44,537 bases of DNA from Microcaldota archaeon (GCA_021792395.1 JAJYUR010000009.1:1-44537); one strand, 5' to 3'; shown: positions 8,262 through 18,841, counted from the first letter of the stretch. Translations and numbers: made by a program. The notes: generated by a model from the sequence alone, not told the origin.

Positions 8262-9985
8262 TCATATCCCTCTTCCTTTACAAATTGTTTCAGCCTGTCG
8301 GGCATCACAGGTACTTTCACGGCATCGAGGGACATGCTTCCATCGCTGCTTTTTTCTATGATTATGTTCTTAAGCCATTCCCTGCTCTTTTTAGGGAAAT
8401 CGCTTCTGGTATGTGCGCCCCTGCTTTCCTTCCTGAGCAATGCGCTCCTTACTATGGCTTCTCCTGCAATCAGCATGTTCCCTAACTCTAAGCACGTGAG
8501 AAGACCCTGATTGTATCGCATTCCTCCGCGCACTGCGACTTTATTGTATTCATGCTTAAGGGATTCGATGTCTTTGAGCGCTTTGCTCAAATCATTTCCG
8601 TTCCTGACTATGCCAACATTGTTCTGCATTGTGTCCCTGAGCTTTTCTACAAGCAAATATGGATTAGTGCCTCCGTTTGCATCGTTTACGTACCTGGCAA
8701 CCCTTGTCATCTCTTTGGATATGTCCGTTTCGCTCACTGAGCTTTCAGCCGCGTTTTTGATATATTTTGAAATGGCTTCTCCTGCTCTTTTGCCGAATAC
8801 GAGTATGTCAGCCAACGAATTGCCGCCAAGCCTATTGGCGCCATGTAGGCCTGAAGCGACCTCACCTGCAGCAAATAAGCCATTTACGTTCGTCTTGCAG
8901 GTCTCGGGATCAACTTTTATGCCCCCCATTTGATAGTGTACGGTCGGTGCGACCTCCATCTTTTGCTTTGTTATATCTACTCCTGCAAAATCCATGAATT
9001 GGGAATACATGCCCGGAAGCTTCCTCTTTATAAAATCAGCCCCTTTATGGCTTATGTCTAAGTATACGCCTCCATGTTCTGTTCCATTGCCCTTCTGTAT
9101 CTCGTAGTATATTGATCTGGCTACTACATCCCGCGCATCAAGCTCCATCTTTTTAGGGGAATAGCTTTTCATAAAACGCTCTCCTTTGCTGTTAAGCAGT
9201 ATGCCTCCTTCCCCTCTTACGCCTTCAGTGACCAAAAGCCCTTTGACTCCAGGGGGATATACCATGCCGGTCGGATGGAACTGTATCATCTCCATGTCCA
9301 TGAGCACCGCTCCCGCATCATAAGCCAGCCCCAATCCGTCACCAGTAGACTCCCACGAATTCGATGTAGTCTTATATACTCGCCCTCCTCCTCCTGTAGC
9401 TATTAATATTGATTTGGCATCGAAGACGACAAACCTTCCAGTTCTGAAGCGGATGCCTATCGCTCCATATACCCCTTTGTCATTCGAGAATATTTTGGTT
9501 ATGTAAACTTCATCGAATACTGCTATGTTCCTGTGCAGGGTTTGGTCCTCCAGCGTGCGTATCAATTCGAGTCCGGTCTTGTCGCCCACATGGCAAAGCC
9601 TTCTATACGTGTGCCCGCCGAATGCCCTCTGCATTATCATGCCTTCGGGTGTCCTATCAAAAAGCGCACCGAATTTTTCGAGCTCATAAACCCTATCAGG
9701 CGCTTCAGTGGCAAGTATCTCAGCCATCCTCCAATTTGCGAGGTATACTCCCTCTACTATGGTGTCTGAGAAATGCACCATCCAATTGTCCTTGCTATCG
9801 ACATTGCCTACAGATGCGGCTATGCCTCCCTCTGCCATAACCGTATGCGCCTTTCCGAGCAGGGATTTTGAAACAACCGTGACTGATGCATTGCCTTCAG
9901 AGGCTGATATGGCAGCGCGCATGCCTGCTCCACCTGCGCCTATTATCAAAACATCTGTTTTTACCCTATCGTAACTATCAGCCAT
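8258..9985 (-). CDS. sdhA: Succinate dehydrogenase/fumarate reductase flavoprotein subunit
   Basis: FAD-binding VLIIGAGGAGMRAAISA; MAEGGIAAS; HPTGMVYPPG; ESRGAHTRSDFP. Start at MADSYDRVK. Confidence 0.95.
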   Translation of the reverse strand: MADSYDRVKTDVLIIGAGGAGMRAAISASEGNASVTVVSKSLLGKAHTVMAEGGIAASVGNVDSKDNWMVHFSDTIVEGVYLANWRMAEILATEAPDRVYELEKFGALFDRTPEGMIMQRAFGGHTYRRLCHVGDKTGLELIRTLEDQTLHRNIAVFDEVYITKIFSNDKGVYGAIGIRFRTGRFVVFDAKSILIATGGGGRVYKTTSNSWESTGDGLGLAYDAGAVLMDMEMIQFHPTGMVYPPGVKGLLVTEGVRGEGGILLNSKGERFMKSYSPKKMELDARDVVARSIYYEIQKGNGTEHGGVYLDISHKGADFIKRKLPGMYSQFMDFAGVDITKQKMEVAPTVHYQMGGIKVDPETCKTNVNGLFAAGEVASGLHGANRLGGNSLADILVFGKRAGEAISKYIKNAAESSVSETDISKEMTRVARYVNDANGGTNPYLLVEKLRDTMQNNVGIVRNGNDLSKALKDIESLKHEYNKVAVRGGMRYNQGLLTCLELGNMLIAGEAIVRSALLRKESRGAHTRSDFPKKSREWLKNIIIEKSSDGSMSLDAVKVPVMPDRLKQFVKEEGYE

Positions 9986-10056
9986 CGCAGTGCCCCTAAA
10001 GATTTTCAAGGAATACCTTTTTATCTTGATTTGACAAATGAGATAATGAATTAAAG

Positions 10057-10064
10057 TATATAAA
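10057..10064 (+). promoter_or_regulatory. Candidate TATA box (TATATAAA) upstream of fumC
   Basis: AT-rich element about 25-30 nt upstream of ATG 10088 in the sdhA/fumC divergent region. Confidence 0.45.
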
Positions 10065-10087
10065 GTTATGCAGAATCTGGTGTTGAG

Positions 10088-11470
10088 ATGGGTTCAAAAT
10101 ATAGGATTGAGAAGGACGTTCTTGGAAATGTGAAGATTCCTTACGTGGCATATTACGGCTCAGAAACCGAAAGGGCTAAAGAAAATTTTCCAATATCTGG
10201 GATGCGCATACAGCAGCCTTTCATAATCGCATATGCTACTTTGAAGAAGGCTGCAGCCATATCTAATATGAGAGTGGGGAAACTTGAAAAGGGAAAGGCC
10301 CTGCCCATAATAAAAGCATGTGATGAGATCATATCAGGAAAGCTATACGATCAATTCGTTGTAGACATATTCCAAGCTGGCGCAGGCACGAGCACGAACA
10401 TGAACCTGAATGAAGTCATAGCAAACAGAGCATTGGAGCTTTCAGGAAGGAAGAAAGGCGATTACCGGTTTATACATCCAAACGACCATGTTAACATGTC
10501 ACAGTCTACAAATGATACGTACCATGCAGCCACAAGAATAGCAGCCTATCTAAAACTTAAAAATCTGGATGGTTCTTTAAAAAGGCTTGAATCTGCATTG
10601 GCACTCAAATCAAAAGAATTTTCCCACATAATAAAGATAGGGCGCACGCATCTGCAAGATGCAGTGCCAATGACGCTGGGTCAGGAATTTGAAGGATACG
10701 AAGGCAGTGTGGCGTATGCAATAAAAAGCCTTAATGGTGCATCTAATGAGCTATTGGAAATACCTTTGGGCGGCACTGCGCTAGGCACCGGCATCAATGC
10801 ATCGAAAGACTATCAGAAAACTGCCATACGCGAATTGAACAATATGTTGAAGGCCAGATTTAAGCATTCAGCTAACATTTTTGCAGGCATGCAAAACGAA
10901 TACGCTGAGATTGTGCTGGGCAATGCCTTAGAAACGGCTGCGATACTGATTGGGAAAATTTCTAACGATTTCAGGCTCTTGGGTTCCGGCCCCAATGCGG
11001 GGCTGAACGAATTGATATTGCCGCCTGTGCAGCCAGGATCATCGATAATGCCAGGCAAAATAAATCCAAGCATGGCAGAAATGCTGAATATGGTGTGCTT
11101 TCAGGTAATGGGCAATTGCAAAGCAATCAGGGAATCTGCGAACGCAGGGCAGCTTGAACTTAACGTATTCATGCCCATTATAGCATTCAATCTTTTATAC
11201 TCTATTGATATATTGAGCAATGGCATAGACTCATTTACCCAAAGGTGCGCCAAAGGCGTAAAGGCCAACACAAAAGCAATAGAAAAGCATATAGAGATGG
11301 ACACCTCGATAGCTACGGCACTTAGCCCTTATATCGGCTATGCAAAGGCTGCAGAGATTGCGCAAGCCGCCCACGATAAAGGGAAGAGCGTAAGGGAGAT
11401 ATGCATTGCTATGGGCATAATGGACAAGACTAAGCTAGATAAGATACTTGATCCGAAAAACCTAATATAA
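10088..11470 (+). CDS. fumC: Class II fumarate hydratase
   Basis: GAGTSTNMNLNEVIANRA, HVNMSQSTNDTYH, GRTHLQDAVPMTLGQEF, PGSSIMPGKINPSMAEM signature. Confidence 0.95.
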   Translation: MGSKYRIEKDVLGNVKIPYVAYYGSETERAKENFPISGMRIQQPFIIAYATLKKAAAISNMRVGKLEKGKALPIIKACDEIISGKLYDQFVVDIFQAGAGTSTNMNLNEVIANRALELSGRKKGDYRFIHPNDHVNMSQSTNDTYHAATRIAAYLKLKNLDGSLKRLESALALKSKEFSHIIKIGRTHLQDAVPMTLGQEFEGYEGSVAYAIKSLNGASNELLEIPLGGTALGTGINASKDYQKTAIRELNNMLKARFKHSANIFAGMQNEYAEIVLGNALETAAILIGKISNDFRLLGSGPNAGLNELILPPVQPGSSIMPGKINPSMAEMLNMVCFQVMGNCKAIRESANAGQLELNVFMPIIAFNLLYSIDILSNGIDSFTQRCAKGVKANTKAIEKHIEMDTSIATALSPYIGYAKAAEIAQAAHDKGKSVREICIAMGIMDKTKLDKILDPKNLI

Positions 11471-11486
11471 TTGCAGGGATGTAATC

Positions 11487-12749
11487 ATGGTAACAAAAGA
11501 AGAAGCCTTAAAGGCACATATGGAATCGAAAGGCAAGGTGGAAAGCTCTCCAAAAGTAAGGCTGGCCAATGGAGACGATTTAGCAAAATATTATACGCCA
11601 GGAGTTGCATACGTATGCCAGGAGATAAATGCAGACAAATCAAAGGCATATGATTATACAAATAAGGGGAATACGATAGCGATAATATCGGATGGGACGA
11701 GAATACTAGGCCTTGGGAATATAGGCCCGGAAGCCGGACTGCCTGTAATGGAAAGCAAAGCGTTGTTGTTTAAAAAGCTTTCTGGAATCGATGCAATGCC
11801 ATTATGCCTGAACACTACGGATGAAAACGAGATAGTAAATTTTGTAAAGAATATATCTCCATCTATAGCCGGCATCAACATAGAAGACATAGAGTCTCCA
11901 AAATGCTTCAGCATTACTGAAAGGCTCTCAAATGAATTGCAGATTCCAATATTGCATGATGATCAGCACGGCACTGCGCTAGTGGCCATAGCGGGCGTCA
12001 TGAACTCGCTCAAAATCGCCGGGAAAAACCTTAAGGCGTCGAAGATAGTGGTGAACGGCGCTGGTGCAGCAGGCCTGGGTATTTCGAGGATGTTTGGGTA
12101 TATGAAGATGGAAAACGTCTATGTTTTGGATAGCAACGGGCTGATATACAAGGACAGGCAGGAGCACATGAACAAATACAAGGATGAGATAGCCCGTATC
12201 ACGAACAGCGCAAACAAGGGCGGTACGCTTTCGGATATAATAGAAAACGCCGATGTCTTAATAGGTGCTTCGAAGGCCAATGCATTCAGCAAGGAGATCA
12301 TATCAAAGATGAACGAGAAACCCATAGTTTTCGCATTAGCAAATCCTGATCCTGAAATATCATATGCAGAAGCGCTGGAGGCAGGTGCGTTCATAGCCGC
12401 AACTGGAAGGTCTGATGCCCCAAACCAAGTTAACAACATGATGAGCTTCCCTGCCGTAATGAGGGGGCTTCTGGATTCAGGTGCAACAAGGATTGATTAC
12501 TCAATGCTATATAACGGAGCAAAGGCCCTTGCAAGAAGCGTAGGCAAAAGATTGGCAAGGAACCACATACTGCCATCGATATCAGATGGAAAAGAGCTTT
12601 CTAAAGCTATATCTGATGTAGCAATTGCAATAGCTGACACTGCGATAAAATCGCATAATGCCAGATCTGATGTAAGCGCCGATGCCATAAAAAGCAACCT
12701 TGCATCCAGGGCAAGATTATATAAAAGAATGGAAAAACTTATCCTTTAA
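11487..12749 (+). CDS. NAD(P)-dependent malic enzyme / malate oxidoreductase
   Basis: YYTPGVAYVCQEI, GDGTRILGLGNIGPEAGLPVMESKALLFKKLSGIDAMP, HDDQHGTALVAIAG, NGAGAAGLGI motifs. Confidence 0.94.
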   Translation: MVTKEEALKAHMESKGKVESSPKVRLANGDDLAKYYTPGVAYVCQEINADKSKAYDYTNKGNTIAIISDGTRILGLGNIGPEAGLPVMESKALLFKKLSGIDAMPLCLNTTDENEIVNFVKNISPSIAGINIEDIESPKCFSITERLSNELQIPILHDDQHGTALVAIAGVMNSLKIAGKNLKASKIVVNGAGAAGLGISRMFGYMKMENVYVLDSNGLIYKDRQEHMNKYKDEIARITNSANKGGTLSDIIENADVLIGASKANAFSKEIISKMNEKPIVFALANPDPEISYAEALEAGAFIAATGRSDAPNQVNNMMSFPAVMRGLLDSGATRIDYSMLYNGAKALARSVGKRLARNHILPSISDGKELSKAISDVAIAIADTAIKSHNARSDVSADAIKSNLASRARLYKRMEKLIL

Positions 12750-12759
12750 GGCAAGAATA

Positions 12760-12779
12760 CCACGGCTTGAAGGCCGTGG
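12760..12779. repeat. Hairpin CCACGGC-TTGAAG-GCCGTGG, IS605/TnpB-end-like
   Basis: 7-bp perfect arms immediately 3' of the malic enzyme gene; flanks AAGAATA...ATGAATTG. Confidence 0.6.
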
Positions 12780-12871
12780 ATGAATTGTGCATGCCAAATT
12801 CATGAGACATAAAAGTTTCAGAGGGCATGCATAGCATTATTAAATTTTATTTGGAATAATGATGGGGTTGT

Positions 12872-14443
12872 ATGTATCTGAATCTATCCGAAGGCGTAAA
12901 CCTTGATGCCCAGCAGGTAATCACGGGAAGGTGCTGCGTTATAGGTCAGAGCGGATCAGGCAAATCCTTCCTGATAGGCGTACTGATAGAAGAAATGTGT
13001 AAAGCAAAACTGCCTTTCATTGTGATTGATACCGAGGGCGAATACAGGAACCTAAAATCAATTTTTAATGCACTTTGGGTAAGCGAAGACCCATCATCGG
13101 ATGTAAAGCATGATATTGACTATCAGCGCCTTGCATCACAAAGCATAGAAGCAGGGATTCCAATAATATTTGATGTATCTGATCTTACTGATAAATCAAA
13201 GCACGTATTTGACATGCTGCAGGCGCTCTATTATATCGAAGAAAGGTTAAAATCCCCATATCTGGTGATAGTCGAAGAGGCGGACAAATTTGCTCCGCAG
13301 ATGATGCATAAAGGGGTAAACATGATAGAGGAGATAAGCGTCAGGGGGCGCAAGCGTGGCATAGGCCTTGTAGTAGCAACGCAGCGTCCTGCGAACATAA
13401 GCAAAAATGTACTGGCTCAATGTTCATACGGGTTCATAGGCAAGCTTACAATAGAAAATGACCTTTCAGCAGTGAGTACGCTTTTCGAGGATAGAAAGAA
13501 GCTTGAGGCTATAACAAAACTGCCAGCCGGCAACTTCATGCCCTTCGGCATAAATGTGGACAATTATTTCAAAGTAAAGCAAAGGATAATGTCGCATATG
13601 GGAGATACTCCTGATCTTGCAGGCATGCATGGCAGAAAAACAGACATATCAGACGTTATTAAAAACCTGTCTGAAAGTTTGGAGCATAAGAATGAAGAGG
13701 GTGCAAGCCTGAAGCAGAAAACCTCTAAGCTATTTGTCCTAAAAGGGAACTATGATATCGAGCAAGCAAAATCCTTTGCGTTGAAGCTTTCCCATAATCC
13801 GATAAATAAGATGCGTCTAAACCGCGAAAATGTGGAATCTGTGGAAAAGGCATATCTGCCTATGCTCAATGTGCAGATAATACAACCAACCAAAAATGCA
13901 TCGACTTTTAAGGAGTTCTATTCATTGCTCGGCCCGGATGGGAAAATCATACAAATAAAAAAATCAATAGTTTTCATCGAGCCGGGCATAAGCAAGTCAA
14001 TTCCCATCTCTCAGCCAGAGCAGGACATATCACGGGCGCTCGTAATACACGGCGGGCTCGATATCAAAAAACTCTCAATCAAATCAGGGTTTTCGCAAAA
14101 CAGGCTTTCAGTTATACTGCCATCACTGGAAAGGAGGGGCATCATAAGAAAATCCAAGGACAAATATATCATAAATACGTTCCTCAAATATGCATCTAAG
14201 AAGCCTGTGGAATGCATAGAAGAAAAATCTGCCGGCACGTTGCCATATACCAATGTGAGCCAGCAGAAGCTTATAAAATATGCGAGGCTAATATTCCCCG
14301 GATGCAATGTATCGTCCGTAGCGCTTGTCCACTTGCCTATGTATAAAATAGTGTTGCGGAGCGGTAACAGGATAAAAGTGATTATGCTTGACGCAATAGG
14401 GTTCAAGGACCAAAGCAGGTATGTCAATCCTATAAAAGCATAG
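12872..14443 (+). CDS. HerA-like P-loop ATPase with C-terminal winged-helix-like region
   Basis: Walker A GQSGSGKS; IDTEGEYRN; Walker B YLVIVEEADKFAPQ; RGRKRGIGLVVATQRPANISKNVLAQC. Confidence 0.85.
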   Translation: MYLNLSEGVNLDAQQVITGRCCVIGQSGSGKSFLIGVLIEEMCKAKLPFIVIDTEGEYRNLKSIFNALWVSEDPSSDVKHDIDYQRLASQSIEAGIPIIFDVSDLTDKSKHVFDMLQALYYIEERLKSPYLVIVEEADKFAPQMMHKGVNMIEEISVRGRKRGIGLVVATQRPANISKNVLAQCSYGFIGKLTIENDLSAVSTLFEDRKKLEAITKLPAGNFMPFGINVDNYFKVKQRIMSHMGDTPDLAGMHGRKTDISDVIKNLSESLEHKNEEGASLKQKTSKLFVLKGNYDIEQAKSFALKLSHNPINKMRLNRENVESVEKAYLPMLNVQIIQPTKNASTFKEFYSLLGPDGKIIQIKKSIVFIEPGISKSIPISQPEQDISRALVIHGGLDIKKLSIKSGFSQNRLSVILPSLERRGIIRKSKDKYIINTFLKYASKKPVECIEEKSAGTLPYTNVSQQKLIKYARLIFPGCNVSSVALVHLPMYKIVLRSGNRIKVIMLDAIGFKDQSRYVNPIKA

Positions 14444-14445
14444 GA

Positions 14446-15105
14446 TCATATCTCTGTAGACTCACCCGGCTTCAATATCCTGACATCGGTTATGCCTGTT
14501 AATCCGCGTGCGAATCTTTCAGGATCCTGCTTTATTGCTTCAAATGTATTAAAATGCATGGGCATAGTCACCTTTGCCTTTATCATCTTTGCCGCCAAGG
14601 CTGCTTCTTCAGGGCCCATGGTAAAAAATCCACCTATTGGCAGCAGTGCGACATCAGGCTTATACATGTCTCCAATAAGCTTCATGTCTCCGAAAAGTGC
14701 CGTGTCGCCTGCATGATATATCGTCTTGTCATCACTCATTATTATAAAACCTGTCGGATTCCCGCTATGCACTGCAGGCACCAATCCTATATGTATTGTA
14801 CCAAAATCGTTTAAGCTCCCTATATTCATGCTTATTATATCATCATCTGGGAGCCCTCCTTTCCTTGCATAATTTGAGGTTTCAAATATAGATACGAATT
14901 TTGCTCTATTTGCTTTAGCAATTTCCACTGCGTCGCCCAAATGGTCTGAGTGATCATGGGTAACCAGCACATAATCAACGCCTTTTATTTCATCCGGCGA
15001 TATGCTTGCGCTGGGATTGCCATTAAGGAACGGATCTATGATTACCTTGCATCTGCGGAATTCAATCTGCCATGCCGCATGTCCAAACCAGCTTAACCGT
15101 ACCAT
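14446..15105 (-). CDS. UPF0173-type metal-dependent hydrolase (metallo-beta-lactamase superfamily)
   Basis: WFGHAAW, LVTHDHSDHLGD, HAGDTALFGDMKLIG, LLPIGGFFTMGPEEAALA, MPMHFNTF. Start at MVRLSWFGH rather than the track's M at 15204. Confidence 0.9.
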   Translation of the reverse strand: MVRLSWFGHAAWQIEFRRCKVIIDPFLNGNPSASISPDEIKGVDYVLVTHDHSDHLGDAVEIAKANRAKFVSIFETSNYARKGGLPDDDIISMNIGSLNDFGTIHIGLVPAVHSGNPTGFIIMSDDKTIYHAGDTALFGDMKLIGDMYKPDVALLPIGGFFTMGPEEAALAAKMIKAKVTMPMHFNTFEAIKQDPERFARGLTGITDVRILKPGESTEI

Positions 15106-15157
15106 TTTTCCACCAAACACATTAAATTTATTTAGATACCCATTATTTTGTGATATG

Positions 15158-17716
15158 ATGTCAACCTTAGGATATAAAACAATTGCCAAAAACATAATGC
15201 CCAAAAACTACAACCTTAAAATTGAAACAAACATGAAAACGTTCATATACTCATGCCATGAATCCATATCTATTGTGCTCCAAAAGCCAACGGATAAAAT
15301 AATTCTAGATGCAAACGAGTTGGACATAAAAGCCGTAACGTTGTATTCAAAAGGCATACCACAGCATATCAGATTTTCGGTGCTTAAAAAAGAAAAACAT
15401 CTGTCAATAAGGATGGATAAAAAGATAAGCGGCGATGTTCTTCTGGTAATAGATTTTAACGGCTTAAACAACGATAAGATGTACGGTTTCTACCGCAGTG
15501 TATATAAGGATGGCAGCAAGGACAAATATCTTTTATCATCCCAATTCGAGGCTCCTGATGCGCGTTCTGCATTCCCCTGTTTCGACGAGCCTGCATTGAA
15601 AGCTACTTTCGAGGTATCGATAACGGTAGACAAGGGTATGGAGGCTGTGTCTAACATGCCTGTAAAGGAGGTCAAGATCATAAACAGCAGCAGGAATGAG
15701 TTTATTTTTCAAAAAACGCCGATAATGTCCACGTATCTCCTATATTTGGGGGTTGGCGAATTCGAAAGCATAAAAGGGAATCTGGGCTCACTTCCAATAC
15801 GCGTATTATTTACGAAAGGCAAAAAGGAGCTGGCAAAACTCCCCTTAGAATATGCCAAAAAATTCATAGCTTTTTACGAGAATTATTTTGGAATAAAATA
15901 CCCACTCCCGAAAGTGGACCTACTTGCAATACCTGATTTTGCAGCAGGGGCCATGGAAAATTGGGGTGCCATAACATTCAGGGAAATAGCCATTCTAGGG
16001 GATGAAAAAACGCCTATCTCGATAAAGCAGCAGATCGCCGAAACAGTTGCACATGAACTTGCGCACCAATGGTTTGGCGACTTGGTAACAATGAAATGGT
16101 GGAACGACCTGTGGCTTAATGAGAGTTTCGCCACATTTATGAGCTTCAAGGCCATGGACGCCGTATATCCAGAATGGAACATGAAAAGCCAGTATTTCAG
16201 CGAAGTTATATCTACTGCGTTCGTTGCGGATCAGATAAAGTCTACCCATCCTATAAGCACAAACGTACGCACGCCTGAAGAGATAGATCAGATCTTTGAT
16301 GAAATAAGCTATGAAAAAGGAGGTACTGTGCTGCACATGCTGGAAAAATATGCAGGGGCAGAAGTCTTCCAGAGAGGATTGCATAATTACCTAAAAAAGC
16401 ATGCGTATGGCAATGCGACAAAATATGACCTATGGGGTGCAGTAGAGGAGGCGTCTAAAGGCAAAACTAGGAAATTCAGCATATCTAAATTTGCCAGCGC
16501 CTGGATAGACAACGTAGGTTACCCTATAATCTCAATAAAATCTTCAAATAAACAAGTGGATCTAGTGCAGAAAAGGTTCGTTATAGACGGAAGTGCAGGA
16601 AAGAAGGAAACGTGGCCCATACCTATAGATTTTGTATCGAATAAGGGAGTAGCATCAACGTTCCTTAATGAGAAAACTGGCGCCATAAAGGGAAACTTTG
16701 ACTGGATTAAGACAAACTATGGCCAGAATTACCTCTATCGCTCAAAATATTCTGATGAAATGCTCGAACGCCTGGGGGAAGTGATAAAAGCCCACAAACT
16801 GTCTGGGGTTGATTCATGGGGCGTCGAGAATGATTTTTTTATCCAGATACGGATGGGTATTCTTCCTATTGAATCATACCTTAATTTTATTAGTAGATTT
16901 TGCGATTTTCCTGATTTTCCAATGGATATAAGCATAGCCTCGCATATAGATTGGGTATACCGCATGTCATATGGCAAGAGCCCAGCCAAGGCGGATGCAG
17001 CAAAAAACGCCGGCATCAAATACTACTCAATGCTGCTCAAGAAATTGGGCTGGACTCCTAAAAAATCAGATACAAACACCGACCGCATGCTGAGGTCAAA
17101 AGTCATACATGGGCTAGGCATTATGGGTGACGAAGACATCATAAAAAAATGCAAGACGCTGTTCAACAGGTATATTGCAAATCAGGACAGCATAGACATA
17201 AACATACGTGACGCGGTATTTTATGTATCTGCATGGAATGGCGACATAAAAACATACAAGCAGATTATCAGCCTGTATAAAAAAGCCACGCGTCCAGATA
17301 AGAAAAGGATAGCGCTTGCTTCGCTTGGCTATTTTAAAGATGTGCAAATGGCTAAGAAGACCCTTGAACTGTCGTTATCCAAAGAAGTGAGGATGCAGGA
17401 TTCATTTACCCTCGCATCTGTGCTTTCTATAAATCCAACCGCCAATGCATATCTGCTGGACTGGACCTTGTCCAATTGGCAATTACTAATCAAAAAATAC
17501 GCACCCAGCACCCATATGCTTGACCGCTATGTAGGTAATTTTGCTTTTGCGAGCGATAAGGCTTCGCTAAAACAGATAGACGTGTTTTTTGCTAAAAAGC
17601 AAAATATGCGCGCCGATATCAAAAAAAGCTTTATCAACGTGCGCGAATATATTAATGCAAATATAAAATTTGCAGAAAAAAACTTTATAAAGCCGAAAAA
17701 TGAGGTGCGACTATAA
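15158..17716 (+). CDS. M1 family aminopeptidase (tricorn interacting factor F2/F3-like)
   Basis: GAMENWG and HELAHQWFGDLVTMKWWNDLWLNESFA zinc motif; full-length. Start uncertain (ATG 15155/15158/15197); the track's 15002 start is antisense to the hydrolase gene. Confidence 0.93.
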   Translation: MSTLGYKTIAKNIMPKNYNLKIETNMKTFIYSCHESISIVLQKPTDKIILDANELDIKAVTLYSKGIPQHIRFSVLKKEKHLSIRMDKKISGDVLLVIDFNGLNNDKMYGFYRSVYKDGSKDKYLLSSQFEAPDARSAFPCFDEPALKATFEVSITVDKGMEAVSNMPVKEVKIINSSRNEFIFQKTPIMSTYLLYLGVGEFESIKGNLGSLPIRVLFTKGKKELAKLPLEYAKKFIAFYENYFGIKYPLPKVDLLAIPDFAAGAMENWGAITFREIAILGDEKTPISIKQQIAETVAHELAHQWFGDLVTMKWWNDLWLNESFATFMSFKAMDAVYPEWNMKSQYFSEVISTAFVADQIKSTHPISTNVRTPEEIDQIFDEISYEKGGTVLHMLEKYAGAEVFQRGLHNYLKKHAYGNATKYDLWGAVEEASKGKTRKFSISKFASAWIDNVGYPIISIKSSNKQVDLVQKRFVIDGSAGKKETWPIPIDFVSNKGVASTFLNEKTGAIKGNFDWIKTNYGQNYLYRSKYSDEMLERLGEVIKAHKLSGVDSWGVENDFFIQIRMGILPIESYLNFISRFCDFPDFPMDISIASHIDWVYRMSYGKSPAKADAAKNAGIKYYSMLLKKLGWTPKKSDTNTDRMLRSKVIHGLGIMGDEDIIKKCKTLFNRYIANQDSIDINIRDAVFYVSAWNGDIKTYKQIISLYKKATRPDKKRIALASLGYFKDVQMAKKTLELSLSKEVRMQDSFTLASVLSINPTANAYLLDWTLSNWQLLIKKYAPSTHMLDRYVGNFAFASDKASLKQIDVFFAKKQNMRADIKKSFINVREYINANIKFAEKNFIKPKNEVRL

Positions 17717-18802
17717 ATGCATAGTGCGATGCTTCTTGCATATTCTGCATTTATGTCAATAGTCCTGATAGGGTTTATTGCAATATCGATATATCCTATG
17801 CTCGCTAAAAAAGGAAATGATAAATTTAAAAGAAGCTTCAATCCACGCGTGCTAGTTATACTGCCATGCAAGGGTGCGGATCTGACGCTTGAAGACAACA
17901 TAGCGTCAGTAAAGAAGCAGCACTATAAAAATTTTAAGTTAATAGGGGTAATAGACTCGGATTCTGATTCTGCTGCAAAATACCTGAGGGCTGCAAATGT
18001 AGAATATCTGATATCTAAAAAGTACAAGGGTTTCACCGGCAGCGGAAAGACCAAAGCAATATCTACTGCTCTAGACACGTTTAAAAATTACGATATATGC
18101 GTGATTGCAGATTCAGATGTTTTGTTTTCCAGCGACTGGCTCGATGAATTGGTCAAGCCCCTTCAAGACGAACGATATGGCATATCTACTGCATATCCTC
18201 TTTTCAAGCCTGCTGGCGGATTCTGGGCATGGGTAAAAATGATATGGTCTTTTGTCGGAAATGGGCTGATGGAATCAGAATTCACTAGATTCGGCTGGGG
18301 AGGTTCGCTCGCATTCAGGCGCAACCTGCTAAGTGATAAAAATTACAAATATTTCAAAAATTCAATATCAGACGACATACCTATAACCCAATTTGCAAAA
18401 AAAAGAAATCTTAAAATATACTATGTCAATAAGCATGTAGCTACAGTAAATTCCAATGACAATTTTATGAAATTCTTCGAATGGTCTAATAGGCAAACGG
18501 CATTCTCAATTTTAGGCAATAAAAGGATATTCTGGATGGGCATGACATTCTATCTTTTTAATTATATTTTGCTGGTATCCGGGATAATCCTATCCATATA
18601 CGTATCATACGCGTTCATAATATTTCTAGGCCCATTTTTTATCGGCATGTACAAGACCTACACTAGGATAGGAAGTTTTGTGCCTATGCTGCCGATATAT
18701 TACCTTACTGCAAATGCGATATACATTGCAAATCTGCTTATTGCAAAACGTATGAAGTCAATAAAGTGGCGCGGAGAAACGTACAAATTAAACGTTATTT
18801 GA
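17717..18802 (+). CDS. Membrane-associated family 2 glycosyltransferase
   Basis: VLVILPCKGADLTLEDNI, VIADSDVLFSSDWLDELV, WGGSLAFRR, multiple C-terminal TM segments. Confidence 0.85.
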   Translation: MHSAMLLAYSAFMSIVLIGFIAISIYPMLAKKGNDKFKRSFNPRVLVILPCKGADLTLEDNIASVKKQHYKNFKLIGVIDSDSDSAAKYLRAANVEYLISKKYKGFTGSGKTKAISTALDTFKNYDICVIADSDVLFSSDWLDELVKPLQDERYGISTAYPLFKPAGGFWAWVKMIWSFVGNGLMESEFTRFGWGGSLAFRRNLLSDKNYKYFKNSISDDIPITQFAKKRNLKIYYVNKHVATVNSNDNFMKFFEWSNRQTAFSILGNKRIFWMGMTFYLFNYILLVSGIILSIYVSYAFIIFLGPFFIGMYKTYTRIGSFVPMLPIYYLTANAIYIANLLIAKRMKSIKWRGETYKLNVI

Positions 18803-18841
18803 TATATATCAAAGTATTTAAATATTTATCTAACGTAATAA

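Noticed and set aside
12760-12779. Hairpin as a bacterial rho-independent terminator
   Set aside because: No U-tract follows and archaeal termination normally uses poly-T; the flanks look more like an IS605-type end.
15002-15154. N-terminal extension of the M1 peptidase ORF
   Set aside because: Runs antisense through the start of the UPF0173 hydrolase; peptidase homology begins after the ATGs at 15155-15197.
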